Both the position numbers and the translations under genes were made by a program. Shown here piece by piece: positions 8,288 to 17,274 of a stretch of DNA of 59,850 bases. The first letter of the stretch is position 1; every line of letters starts with the position of its first letter. Source of the stretch: JBFEYJ01 sp041563315. GTDB lineage: Bacteria > Pseudomonadota > Gammaproteobacteria > Thiohalomonadales > Thiohalomonadaceae. The stretch lies in contig JBFFNE010000009.1 of the NCBI GenBank assembly GCA_041563315.1, positions 1 through 59,850 of the forward strand. The letters run 5' to 3'. The notes below the pieces were generated by a model. It had not been told where the DNA came from. It saw only the letters and a list, made by a program, of their open reading frames with translations, and ran no database searches.

Positions 8288-11191
8288 TCACGTCGTCACA
8301 ATCACCCGTTGCGCGTCCAGCCTTGGCGTGGTCGTTTCCAGTACTTGCTCCAGGGCCTGGTACTGGCGCTCGAAAAAGAGGATTTCTTCCTCACGCACGT
8401 TGGGGTTGACCCGGCGTAGTGCATACAGACGATCGATCTCGCCCTGCAGCGTCTGGCGTGTCTGGGCATGGGCCTCGGTGAGGAAAGCCGGGGTTTGCTC
8501 GCGGGCGATCCGTTCTGCGGAGGCGATCATGTTGCGCAGCTCTTCACCGTAGGCCTTGATGATCCGCACCGCGGTTTCGGTATCGACCGGTGAGCTGGCG
8601 CGGCTAATCGATCCGGCCTCGATGTTGGCGGCATGGTCGCGGTTGTCCATGTCGACAAGGATGCGCAGGATGGTCGGCGGCAAATAGCGGCTGCCCTGCA
8701 GCGCTTCGCTTGAGGCACTCTCCAGGATAAAGAGACACTCCAGCAGCAGTGTGCCCGCCTTTATCCCCGGAAGCTTGGCGGCGGTGACCGAACTGTTACC
8801 AAGCTCATTGGTCAATACCATCTCTATTGCGCCGCGCACCAACGGGTGTTCCCAGGTCAGAAAGTGCATGTCTTCGTTGGCCAGCGCGGTGCTGCGGTCC
8901 AGGGTCACGGTCATGCCCTCCTCGTGCAGGCCGGGGAAGTGGCTGGTTTGCATCTGCTCGCCCGGACGCAGAATGAGTGCCATGTCACTGTGCAGTTCGG
9001 TGTCGACGCCGTAGCAGTCAAAAACATTTTCCAGATAGTCGTGCAGGTGGGAGGCCGCATCCTCGGCAGCGGCGCGCGTACGCAGTGCCTCTGCAACCTG
9101 CGGGCGGCAGGAGTTGTATTCGAGCAAGCGGTCGCGGCCGCGGTGCAGCGTTTCGTTCAGCGCCTGATGCAGCCGTCGAGTGGTGCCGATGAGTGCCGGG
9201 AGATCGGCGAGCCCCTCGTCCTCCTGGTGCAGTGCCTCGATGAGGCTGTCGCGGATCTGCACGAACACGCTGTGTCCGGCAGGGCAGGTGTGCTCGAAGG
9301 CGCCGAGCCCTTCGTGATACCACTGCAGCATCACTGCCTGCGCGCTTTGTTCCAGATAAGGCACATGGATCTCGATAGTCTCGTTCTGGCCGATGCGATC
9401 GAGTCGGCCGATTCGCTGCTCCAGCAGGTCCGGGTTAAGCGGCAGGTCGAACAGTACCAGGTGGTGGGCAAACTGGAAGTTGCGCCCTTCACTGCCGATC
9501 TCGGAACAGAGCAGTACCTGACTGCCGTATTCGGGGTCGGCGAACCAGGCGGCAGCCCGGTCGCGTTCGAGCAGGCTCAGGCCTTCATGGAACAGGGCAG
9601 CATGAAGGCCGGTACGGATGCGGAGCGCCTCGGCCAGGTCGATGACAGTATCGGCGCTGGCGCAGATCACCAGCACCTTGGCCGGGCGCAGTTTTTTGAA
9701 TTGCTCCCCGAGCCACTCAACCCGCGGGTCGATGGTGCTCCAGTGCGGCAGGGCCTTGCTTGAGCTGGCCTGGTACAGAAGTTCCGGGCTGAGCAGCTGT
9801 TGCGGGTCGGAAACGCCGCTGTTATGGAAATCAGTGAGGCATTCGGCGTAGGCCTCGGGTAACGGCAGTGGCCAGGTATGCAGGCGGCGCGAAGGAAAAC
9901 CTTTTACCGCGGCGCGGGTATTGCGATAGAGCATGCGGCCGGTGCCGTGGCGGTCCAGCAGGTGTTCGACCAGTGCCAGTCGTGCCGCCTGCTGTATCTC
10001 GGCTGTGGCGTTTGCATCCTGCACCGTTTCCAGCCAAGGGCGGTTGTCGCCCTCGTCGAGGGTGTTGGTCAGGGTGCGGTGTGCCGCCTTATTCAGCGGC
10101 TCCATGCTAAGTAGCGCTTGTACCGCCAGGGCCACCGGTTCGTAGGCGGCCTCCTCGGCGACGAAGGCATCGAAATCGGGGAAGCGATCCGGGTCGAGGA
10201 GGCGAAGACGTGCAAAGTGGCTCTCCTTGCCCAACTGCTCGGGGGTGGCGGTCAGCAGTAATACGCCGGTAGTGGCAGCGGCCAGCTGCTCGACCAGCAG
10301 ATATTCGGTGCCTGGTTGCTCGGGTGACCAGGTCAGGTGGTGTGCTTCGTCGACCACCAGCAGGTCCCAGCCGGCCTCGAGGGCCTGGCGGTGGCGAGCG
10401 GGGTGGGCGACAAAAAACTCCAGCGTAGTAAGCACCAGTTGCTCCGCCTGAAACGGATTTTCCTGGCCACTGCTCTCCTCGATGGCCAGACAGCGCTCCT
10501 CGTCGAACACGCTAAAAAAGAGGTTGAACCGGCGTAGCATTTCCACCAGCCACTGGTGCATCAGACTTTCCGGCACCACAATGAGGACGCGCTGCGCCCG
10601 TTCGGTGAGTAGCTGCTGATGCAGGATCAGCCCCGCTTCAATGGTCTTTCCCAAGCCCACCTCATCGGCCAGTAGCACGCGCGGCGCATAGCGGTTGGCC
10701 ACTTCATGGGCGATATAGAGCTGATGTGGAATGAGACTGGTACGTCCTCCGGTGAGGCCGCGCAGCTCGGAGCGGGCGAGGCGACCTGCGTGTTGCAGGG
10801 TCTCGTAGCGCAGCTCGAACCACTTGTGGGCATCGACCTGGCCGGTGAACAGGCGCTCGGCCGGGCGGTTGAGTCGGATCAGGTTATCCAGCTCGCCTTC
10901 GGGCAGGCGTGCCGCGGTACCGTCTTCCCGGTTGCCGATGTAGGTTAGTAGCCCCGCCTCCTCGCGGACCGCTTCGATCTGCAGGGTCCATCCCTGGTGG
11001 GCGCGTACACGGTCGCCAGGGCCGAAGGCGACCCGGGTCAGCGGCGCACTCTGTTTTGCGTAAGTGCGCGTCTCGCCGGTGGCGAGAAACAGCACGGTCA
11101 CCGTGCGGTGCTCCACGGTGAGCACCGTGCCAAGTCCCATCTGCAATTCAGCGTCGCTGATCCAGCGTTGTCCAGGAATGAAATCGTGCAC
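8288..11191 (-). CDS. rapA: RNA polymerase-associated ATP-dependent recycling factor RapA
   Basis: The frame is open further upstream, but a GTG at 11191 with GAGG seven bases before it begins VHDFIPGQRWISDAE, matching the usual RapA N-terminus (FTLGQRWISDTE), and gives 967 aa versus 968 in E. coli. Walker A ADEVGLGKT (about 175-183), DEAH (about 281-284), LLTATP and the helicase C segment with RIGRLDRIGQ define a SWI2/SNF2 ATPase. RapA releases stalled or post-termination RNA polymerase. The cheR-like gene lies about 70 bp upstream on the same strand. Confidence 0.93.
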   Translation of the reverse strand: MHDFIPGQRWISDAELQMGLGTVLTVEHRTVTVLFLATGETRTYAKQSAPLTRVAFGPGDRVRAHQGWTLQIEAVREEAGLLTYIGNREDGTAARLPEGELDNLIRLNRPAERLFTGQVDAHKWFELRYETLQHAGRLARSELRGLTGGRTSLIPHQLYIAHEVANRYAPRVLLADEVGLGKTIEAGLILHQQLLTERAQRVLIVVPESLMHQWLVEMLRRFNLFFSVFDEERCLAIEESSGQENPFQAEQLVLTTLEFFVAHPARHRQALEAGWDLLVVDEAHHLTWSPEQPGTEYLLVEQLAAATTGVLLLTATPEQLGKESHFARLRLLDPDRFPDFDAFVAEEAAYEPVALAVQALLSMEPLNKAAHRTLTNTLDEGDNRPWLETVQDANATAEIQQAARLALVEHLLDRHGTGRMLYRNTRAAVKGFPSRRLHTWPLPLPEAYAECLTDFHNSGVSDPQQLLSPELLYQASSSKALPHWSTIDPRVEWLGEQFKKLRPAKVLVICASADTVIDLAEALRIRTGLHAALFHEGLSLLERDRAAAWFADPEYGSQVLLCSEIGSEGRNFQFAHHLVLFDLPLNPDLLEQRIGRLDRIGQNETIEIHVPYLEQSAQAVMLQWYHEGLGAFEHTCPAGHSVFVQIRDSLIEALHQEDEGLADLPALIGTTRRLHQALNETLHRGRDRLLEYNSCRPQVAEALRTRAAAEDAASHLHDYLENVFDCYGVDTELHSDMALILRPGEQMQTSHFPGLHEEGMTVTLDRSTALANEDMHFLTWEHPLVRGAIEMVLTNELGNSSVTAAKLPGIKAGTLLLECLFILESASSEALQGSRYLPPTILRILVDMDNRDHAANIEAGSISRASSPVDTETAVRIIKAYGEELRNMIASAERIAREQTPAFLTEAHAQTRQTLQGEIDRLYALRRVNPNVREEEILFFERQYQALEQVLETTTPRLDAQRVIVTT

Positions 11192-11264
11192 CCGTAAGCC
11201 TCGGTCGGTGAAATGGGCCGATATGGTAGTAGATCCAGAAGTAAAATGCTTGAGATGGGAGCGA

Positions 11265-12080
11265 TTACGCCTTGCGGTAAAGCCCCAGTCGTTGAGAGAT
11301 CTCCAAAACCCCCGACTGATTTGATGGCAGGTGTTCATGCACGCCGAGAATCAGCCAGCGCGCAGGCCCCAGCCGTGAGTGGAGTCGTTGCAGGCACTCT
11401 TGCTGCAGTGACTCATCAAAATAGGTAAACACCAGGTTGCGGCAGAGGATGAGATCAAACAATCCGGCAGGCTGTGGGTGGCGGATATCCTGTTGCTGGA
11501 ATTGCACCAGACCGCGGTAGTGAGGTTTGAGACAGTACTCGTCATTCGTATACTGGAATGCCGCTGCTCGCAGGTTTTGCGGAAGGTTCTTCACTGCAGA
11601 AAGCGGATAACAGGCGCGTCTGGCACGTGCGATAAGGTGTGGATCAGCCTCGGTTGCCAGCACAGTGAAACACAACTCAGGGTAGTCGGCGGCAAGGTAT
11701 TCCTGCCAAAGGATGGCGAGTGTGTAGGGCTCCTCGCCCGAGGCGCTGCCGATGCTCCAGCACCGAATGACGCTGCCCCCGGATGCCCGCGCTGCTTCGG
11801 CCAGCTGCGGCAGGACTTCCCGGGTCAGGGTGTCGAATACCAGACGGTCACGGTAAAAGCGCGTTATCGTTACCCGGCACAGCCCATCCAGCAAGGCCCA
11901 CTCCTGCGGCTGCTCCGCAAGATAATGGCAATAGGCTTCAACACCGGGCAGACCTAGCTCCCCGATACGTTGGGCGATACGCTTGCACACCTGACCGCGT
12001 ACCTTGCGAAACCCCTGCCAGCGCATGTGCATACGCGGCAGTGCCCACTGCAAAAACTCAACACACTCTGCGTCTCTCAT
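11265..12080 (-). CDS. CheR-type protein-glutamate methyltransferase
   Basis: The 271-residue protein has an N-terminal helical CheR domain, then CRVTITRFYRD, the SAM-binding segment CWSIGSASGEEPYTLAIL (about 107-124), ATEADP, and IRHPQPAGLFDLILCRNLVFTYFD. CheR enzymes methylate receptor glutamates. The residue series is somewhat divergent (the usual NxtxFFRd reads ITRFYRD). No chemotaxis genes are in the window, so the target may be a non-chemotactic receptor or another protein. It is probably cotranscribed with rapA. Confidence 0.8.
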   Translation of the reverse strand: MRDAECVEFLQWALPRMHMRWQGFRKVRGQVCKRIAQRIGELGLPGVEAYCHYLAEQPQEWALLDGLCRVTITRFYRDRLVFDTLTREVLPQLAEAARASGGSVIRCWSIGSASGEEPYTLAILWQEYLAADYPELCFTVLATEADPHLIARARRACYPLSAVKNLPQNLRAAAFQYTNDEYCLKPHYRGLVQFQQQDIRHPQPAGLFDLILCRNLVFTYFDESLQQECLQRLHSRLGPARWLILGVHEHLPSNQSGVLEISQRLGLYRKA

Positions 12081-12245
12081 GACACTCCTGTTGATGGTGC
12101 TCCGTTTCCCTGGTCCGAGCGGCTATCACTGTTAGCCCCGAGTGTGACGGTATAGCGCAGGGAGCCTGCCCCAGCCAGCCACAGAGCACATCGCAAAGGG
12201 CAATGGGCGTATCTATGCTTATGTTGTGATGACGGGGGAGCGATG

Positions 12246-13640
12246 ATGCGATCGTTGTACTTGCTGGTTTTGTTGATGCTGTTCCCCGGCGCTGTTGCCG
12301 TCGCGCAGGAGGATAGCGGAGTGCAAGGTGTCGGCAGTTACGTGATGCTGCTGACGGTAGAGGGGGCCATCGGACCGGCAACCGATGACTATCTCTCGCG
12401 CGCTTTGGCCCGCGCCGCCGCCGAGGGGGCGGCGATGGTAGTGATCCGTATGGATACCCCGGGTGGTCTCGATACGGCAATGCGCGGAATTATCAAGAGT
12501 ATCATCAACTCTGCCGTGCCCGTGGCCACGTATGTGGCGCCAAGCGGTGCGCGTGCGGCTAGCGCAGGCACCTATATCCTTTATGCCAGTCATATCGCGG
12601 CAATGGCACCGGGTACCAACCTCGGCGCAGCGACACCGGTGACGATCGGCGGAGGATTCCCCGGGGGCGATGACAACGGGGAGGAGCCGCCGCAGGGGGG
12701 GGCAGAGAAGCCTGTACCTGAACCAGACACCGCGAAGAGTGCCAGCGAGCGCAAGGCGATCAATGATGCGATCGCCTACATCCGCGGTTTGGCACAGTTG
12801 CGTAATCGTAATGCGGAGTGGGCAGAGAAGGCCGTGCGTGAAGCGGCCAGTCTGCCGGCACAGGAGGCGCTGGCGCTGGGGGTGATCGACACCATTGCAG
12901 GCAACGTCGCCGATTTGTTGCAACAGGTCGAGGGGCAAGTCGTTGAGGTGCAGGGTGGCGAGCGTACATTGCGGCTGGCAGGATTGCCGGTGCGTGAGTG
13001 GGAGCCGGACTGGCGCAGCCGCCTGCTCAGCGTAATCACCAATCCCAATGTGGCCTATATTCTCATGCTGATCGGCATTTATGGTCTGATCTTTGAATTT
13101 TCCAATCCTGGCGCCATCGTCCCCGGCACCATCGGTGCCATCGCGCTGCTGTTGGCGCTCTATGCATTCCAGTTGTTGCCGATCAGCATTGCCGGGGTGG
13201 CACTGATTCTGCTCGGTGTGGCGCTGATGGTGGCCGAGGCCTTCGAGCCGAGCTTCGGTATGCTCGGTATCGGCGGGGTGATCGCCTTTGTCTTCGGCTC
13301 AATCATCCTGATCGATACCGAGGTGCCTGGTTTTGGCATCGACCTCTCGGTGATTATCACCTTTGCAACCACCAGCGTGTTGTTGTTCGTGTTTGCCATC
13401 GGCATGGCATTCCGGGCACGGCACCGACCGGTCGTCAGTGGTATGGAGCAGATCATCGGCGGCGCGGCGGTGGCACTGACGGATTTCGAAGACGAAGGGA
13501 TCGTCTCTGTACATAGCGAAATCTGGTCAGCGAAAACCCGCACACCGGTGCACAAAGGGGAAACCGTCAGAATAAGCGGCCTGAATGGGCTGGTGCTGGA
13601 GGTTGAACCGCTGACACACAAACAAGAGGAGAAGGTGTGA
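12246..13640 (+). CDS. NfeD-family membrane-bound serine protease (ClpP-class)
   Basis: The protein of about 464 aa has a signal peptide (about 1-21), a ClpP/SppA-like domain with MDTPGG, the nucleophile region SGARAASAGTYI and a later Lys-bearing helix region (SERKAINDAIAYI). Four or five membrane segments follow (about 260-390) and a C-terminal NfeD OB-fold. Relatives cleave stomatin-type membrane proteins, and the next gene is exactly such a protein with TGATG overlap. ATG 12246 is chosen over 12243 because GGGGGAG at 12234-12240 is then better spaced. Confidence 0.88.
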   Translation: MRSLYLLVLLMLFPGAVAVAQEDSGVQGVGSYVMLLTVEGAIGPATDDYLSRALARAAAEGAAMVVIRMDTPGGLDTAMRGIIKSIINSAVPVATYVAPSGARAASAGTYILYASHIAAMAPGTNLGAATPVTIGGGFPGGDDNGEEPPQGGAEKPVPEPDTAKSASERKAINDAIAYIRGLAQLRNRNAEWAEKAVREAASLPAQEALALGVIDTIAGNVADLLQQVEGQVVEVQGGERTLRLAGLPVREWEPDWRSRLLSVITNPNVAYILMLIGIYGLIFEFSNPGAIVPGTIGAIALLLALYAFQLLPISIAGVALILLGVALMVAEAFEPSFGMLGIGGVIAFVFGSIILIDTEVPGFGIDLSVIITFATTSVLLFVFAIGMAFRARHRPVVSGMEQIIGGAAVALTDFEDEGIVSVHSEIWSAKTRTPVHKGETVRISGLNGLVLEVEPLTHKQEEKV

Positions 13641-14395
13641 TGACTGCTTATACGCTCTATACCATTATCGCCGTGGTGGCGGTGTTCCTGTTGAGCGCGA
13701 TCCGCATCCTGCGCGAATATGAACGTGCCGTGGTGTTTTTGCTTGGCCGCTTCTGGAAGGTGAAGGGTCCCGGCTTCATTATTATCATTCCTCTGATCCA
13801 GCAGATGGTGAGGGTCGACCTGCGCACCATCGTCATGGATGTGCCGAGCCAGGATGTGATCTCCCGCGACAACGTCTCGGTCAAGGTCAATGCGGTGGTC
13901 TATTTTCGTGTGATTGGACCGGAAAAGGCCATTATCCAGGTGGAGGATTTTTACAATGCCACCAGTCAGCTGGCGCAAACCACGCTGCGCTCCGTGCTGG
14001 GCCAGCATGAATTGGATGAAATGCTGGCCGAGCGAGAGAAGCTTAATACGGATATCCAGGGGATCCTCGACAAGCAGACCGACTCCTGGGGCATCAAGGT
14101 AAGCAACGTGGAGATCAAGCATGTCGATATCGATGAAAGCATGGTGCGCGCCATTGCCAAACAGGCGGAGGCCGAACGAGTGCGGCGTGCCAAAGTGATT
14201 CACGCTGAGGGCGAGCTGCAGGCATCGGAAAAACTGCTGGGTGCGGCCAAAATCCTGGCCGGGCAACCTCAGGCGTTACAACTGCGCTACATGCAGACCC
14301 TGACCGATATCGCCGGGGACAAATCCAACACCATCGTTTTTCCCTTGCCGATGGACATGATCGAGACCCTGATGGAAAGGGTCAAGAAGGGCTGA
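13640..14395 (+). CDS. Slipin (stomatin-like SPFH/band 7 protein)
   Basis: The product of about 251 aa has one N-terminal membrane helix, then EYERAVVFLLGRFWKVKGPG, VDLRTIVMDVPSQDVISRDNV and VKVNAVVYFRVIGPEKA, all stomatin landmarks. A coiled-coil stretch rich in EAERVRRAKVIHAEGE precedes the C-terminus. The start overlaps the upstream NfeD stop (TGATG), indicating translational coupling. The pair probably organises membrane microdomains and their turnover. Confidence 0.9.
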   Translation: MTAYTLYTIIAVVAVFLLSAIRILREYERAVVFLLGRFWKVKGPGFIIIIPLIQQMVRVDLRTIVMDVPSQDVISRDNVSVKVNAVVYFRVIGPEKAIIQVEDFYNATSQLAQTTLRSVLGQHELDEMLAEREKLNTDIQGILDKQTDSWGIKVSNVEIKHVDIDESMVRAIAKQAEAERVRRAKVIHAEGELQASEKLLGAAKILAGQPQALQLRYMQTLTDIAGDKSNTIVFPLPMDMIETLMERVKKG

Positions 14396-14415
14396 GGCTG
14401 TTAGGGGAGACCACT

Positions 14416-14700
14416 ATGGCGATGACATCCCGTGATCTGATCCAGGCACGGTTGCTGATTGGCGATATACTCGATGACCTGGGGCTGGACGCTTACCTAT
14501 TCGAGATCGAACTGCGCGACGGCTTCTGGGAGTTGAAGGTGGAGTGCGCCGTTGATGAAGGCTGGGGCAGTTATCGGGTAGCGCTGGATGAGCAACAGTT
14601 ACAAGCAGGGTTTACCGATGAGTCAGCGCGTAAGGCACTCCAGGAACAGTGCCGTAAGAGTCTGAAAGAGTGTCGAGAAGGTCCGGGTGAATCGAAATAA
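14416..14700 (+). CDS. Hypothetical protein, 94 aa, third gene of the nfeD-slipin unit
   Basis: The 94-residue acidic soluble protein has an alpha/beta pattern (ARLLIGDILDDLGLDAYLFEIELRDGFWELKVEC). It starts 21 bp after the slipin stop with a GGGGAGA RBS, so it is probably cotranscribed. No domain is recognised. Confidence 0.65.
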   Translation: MAMTSRDLIQARLLIGDILDDLGLDAYLFEIELRDGFWELKVECAVDEGWGSYRVALDEQQLQAGFTDESARKALQEQCRKSLKECREGPGESK

Positions 14701-14793
14701 AAATACTCTTCATGCAATGATAGCCGCACGTATCTTGTAATAACGTTCGTATCGTGGCTCTATGTTATAGAAGAAGATCAAAAGGCAAAATAA

Positions 14794-15609
14794 ATGGCGA
14801 CAGATAAATCTGTAGTACACAGCATGGCGCTGTTCTGCGATTTTGAGAACATCGCCCTTGGCGTGCGTGATGCACGCTTCTCCGCCTTCGATATCCAGAA
14901 GGTGCTTGAGCGACTCCTGCTTAAGGGCAACATCGTGGTGAAGAAGGCCTACTGCGACTGGGACCGCTACAAGGAGTTCAAGGCGGCGATGCACGAGGCC
15001 GCTTTTGAGTTGATCGAGATCCCGCACGTGCGCCAGTCGGGCAAGAACTCGGCTGATATCCGTATGGTGGTCGACGCCCTTGACCTCTGTTACACCAAGT
15101 CCCACGTCGACACCTTTGTCATTATCAGTGGTGACTCCGATTTTTCACCGTTGGTGAGCAAGCTGCGTGAGAACAACAAGGTGGTGATCGGGGTGGGTGT
15201 GAAGAACTCCACATCCGATTTGCTGATGGCCAACTGTGACGATTTTATTTACTACGACGATCTGGTGCGTGTCGATGAGAAACCACGTAAACAGAAGCGT
15301 AAGTCGGTAAAGAAAAGCGAGAAAAAGGAGACTGGCAAGAGCGATGAAGAGAAACGTCAGGAGGCCCTCGATCTTGTCGTGGAAACGGTGGAAGATCTGT
15401 TTGCCGAACGCGGCGAAGAGGAGAAGGTCTGGGGCTCGATGGTCAAGCAGGCGATCAAGCGGCGAAAACCGGGTTTCAGTGAAAGCTATCATGGTTTTCG
15501 AAGTTTTGGCCAACTACTGGAGGCAGCGCAGGCCGAAAACCTCGTACAATTGGAACTGGATAAAAAGTCTGGCGGTTACGTGATTACCGGATTCAGCCAA
15601 GAGGAGTGA
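14794..15609 (+). CDS. NYN-domain nuclease-like protein with C-terminal OST-HTH/LOTUS domain
   Basis: The 271-residue protein opens with ALFCDFENIALGV and continues to VIISGDSDFSPLVSKLRE. These two acidic motifs are typical of NYN (PIN-like, LabA/limkain) ribonuclease domains. A highly charged Lys-rich linker (about 165-190) leads to a LOTUS-like segment around VWGSMVKQAIKRRKPGFSESYHGFRSFGQLLEAA, where Phe/Gly spacing fits OST-HTH. This architecture suggests RNA binding and cleavage; the target is unknown. Confidence 0.85.
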   Translation: MATDKSVVHSMALFCDFENIALGVRDARFSAFDIQKVLERLLLKGNIVVKKAYCDWDRYKEFKAAMHEAAFELIEIPHVRQSGKNSADIRMVVDALDLCYTKSHVDTFVIISGDSDFSPLVSKLRENNKVVIGVGVKNSTSDLLMANCDDFIYYDDLVRVDEKPRKQKRKSVKKSEKKETGKSDEEKRQEALDLVVETVEDLFAERGEEEKVWGSMVKQAIKRRKPGFSESYHGFRSFGQLLEAAQAENLVQLELDKKSGGYVITGFSQEE

Positions 15610-15695
15610 GCACGAGTTTGTTTCTCATTGACGCATGCTAGGCCACAGGCCCATCCATCCCCATTAGGCAGGCAAGAGACAGGAGAGTGAAAACA

Positions 15696-16094
15696 ATGAG
15701 TGAGACTTACCTCAGCGGCATGGAGACCAGTGAAGGGCGCCGCGCGTTGGCAGAGACCATGCTGGCACTGTTCAGGAATTGGGGCATTGAGCCACCGCAA
15801 CAAGCGGAGTTGCTAGGGATGGAAGAGATAAGCTCATTGTGGGAGGGCGCTGCGCTGCCCAACACAACCAGCGTATTGGAGCGGGCCGGTTTGCTGCTGG
15901 CCATCGATCGCCAGCTGTCGAAAAAGTATGTCGACCAGCCGCTGTTGAGAGAACAGTGGGTGAGCAATCCCAATATCTGGTTACGCGGCCGCTCACCATT
16001 ACAGCGAATGCTCGAAGATATGGCAGGGATCAGGGAGGTCCTGTCGCTTATCGAGAAGATGACCCCGCCTGATGAATCGCCTACACAACACTGA
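15696..16094 (+). CDS. ParS/MbcA/Xre-type antitoxin-like protein (DUF2384-like), no adjacent toxin
   Basis: The 132-residue protein has a C-terminal segment WVSNPNIWLRGRSPLQRMLE matching the toxin-binding domain of Xre/MbcA/ParS antitoxins, which usually pair with a RES-domain toxin. An N-terminal helical part (ALAETMLALFRNWGI...) could be a degenerate HTH. ATG 15696 is favoured over the in-frame GTG at 15687, which overlaps the AGGAG RBS. No RES-type toxin gene flanks it, so it may be an orphan regulator. Confidence 0.7.
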   Translation: MSETYLSGMETSEGRRALAETMLALFRNWGIEPPQQAELLGMEEISSLWEGAALPNTTSVLERAGLLLAIDRQLSKKYVDQPLLREQWVSNPNIWLRGRSPLQRMLEDMAGIREVLSLIEKMTPPDESPTQH

Positions 16095-16267
16095 CTGGCG
16101 AGGCAACATTAGTGCCGCCGGCGAGACCCACCCAGCTGGCCATTCTGGCGGACGACGAGAATGCCTTTAAGCTCACGGCAAAAGTTACTCGTGAATGCGG
16201 GGGCAAGGGTGTGTGATGGAAATGAGCAAATATCCTCAGCTGAAGGGGTTCCTGATGAGACAGAAAT

Positions 16268-16615
16268 TTGACTATCTATGATCGCGTTGCAGCTCTGTCG
16301 GCCGTGGCCGGCGACGAATATACCGTCCAGCTGCTGCTCAATGAATTTTTAAGAATATTGCCTGAAAGTGAGGCGGCGCTTCGCACAGCACATGACGCTA
16401 TGGACTATCCCGCTATGTTTAATGCAGCGCATAAGCTGGCTGGATCCGCCGGCGCTATCGGAGCACCGGCGATCCAGGCCGCGGCCTCGTCCCTTCAATA
16501 TGCCCTGAACCACAAGCCTCTCCAAAGTACGCAAATCAACGCCGATATTTCAGTATTGCTGGATCAGATCGCCCGCTTTCAACAGCGCTTTTCCCTTGGC
16601 GTGGAGTGTGGGTAA
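16268..16615 (+). CDS. Hpt-domain phosphotransfer protein
   Basis: The product of about 115 aa is a single four-helix Hpt domain. AAHKLAGSAGAIGA (about 55-68) carries the phosphorylatable His. The only in-frame upstream start is TTG 16268 with no clear RBS. ATG 16255 lies in another frame and ends after eight codons. The start may therefore be misplaced or the gene may be a shortened remnant. A stand-alone Hpt could relay from hybrid kinases such as that at 5533-7287 (inference). Confidence 0.6.
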   Translation: MTIYDRVAALSAVAGDEYTVQLLLNEFLRILPESEAALRTAHDAMDYPAMFNAAHKLAGSAGAIGAPAIQAAASSLQYALNHKPLQSTQINADISVLLDQIARFQQRFSLGVECG

Positions 16616-16690
16616 CGCGCAGGATCGTGACAACCCGTGCTCCCAGCGGCGTATTACCCGGAAGACTGTTGTTGTGGTCACGGCACCGGG

Positions 16691-17191
16691 TTACGGTGCG
16701 ATGTAGCTGACGCGGGTGATCAGGTAGTCCCTGTGACCTTGGGGGGTTTCCACGGAAATTTCGTCATCAACTATTTTTTTTAGCAATGCCCTGGCCACCG
16801 GCGAGTCTATGCTAATCCACCCTTTGGCGGGATCAAATTCGTCTGGCCCGACGATGCGGTAGGTCAGTTCCTTGCCATCCTCATCTTCCAGCGTCACCCA
16901 GGCACCGAAGAAAACCTGGCCGGGATGGGTTGGTGCCTGCCGTACCACGGTCAAATCGGGCAGGCGCTTTTGCAGGTAGCGGATGCGCCGATCGATCCCC
17001 GCCAGCTCTTTCTTGCGATAGATGTATTCGGCGTTTTCCGAGCGGTCTCCCTCAGCAGCGGCGGCGGAGAGTGCCGCTGTAACCTCCTTGCGTCGGCTCC
17101 ACAGACCATTTAACTCCAGCTGCAGGTGCGCGTAGCCCTCGGCTGTAATGTATGGGGATTGTTTCGGTTGCGGTGGTCGCCAGCGTCCCAT
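16691..17191 (-). CDS. greB: Transcription elongation factor GreB
   Basis: The 166-residue protein starts at ATG 17191. An open frame upstream is low-complexity and not conserved. The N-terminal coiled coil has ITAEGYAHLQLEL, AEGDRSENAEYIYRKKELAGIDRRIRYL, with the acidic tip typical of Gre factors. The C-terminal FKBP-like domain has VFFGAWVTLED and ISIDSPVARALLKK. GDRSENAEYIYRKK and FFGAWV are GreB rather than GreA signatures. It rescues backtracked RNA polymerase by stimulating transcript cleavage. It is divergent from the cas6-like gene. Confidence 0.93.
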   Translation of the reverse strand: MGRWRPPQPKQSPYITAEGYAHLQLELNGLWSRRKEVTAALSAAAAEGDRSENAEYIYRKKELAGIDRRIRYLQKRLPDLTVVRQAPTHPGQVFFGAWVTLEDEDGKELTYRIVGPDEFDPAKGWISIDSPVARALLKKIVDDEISVETPQGHRDYLITRVSYIAP

Positions 17192-17274
17192 GTTGGTGTC
17201 TGTCTTGAACTGAGATAACGCAGTATAGCAAAGGCAGTAACAGGCACCTAAGCTGAAGAGAAGGAGGGCAAGAT

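Noticed and set aside
8846..9763. Long plus-strand open frame opposite rapA
   Set aside because: It is a shadow of the high-GC rapA coding sequence; its product has no domain and no RBS.
13160..14266. Minus-strand open frame opposite nfeD/slipin
   Set aside because: It spans two confidently assigned genes on the other strand and has no domain.
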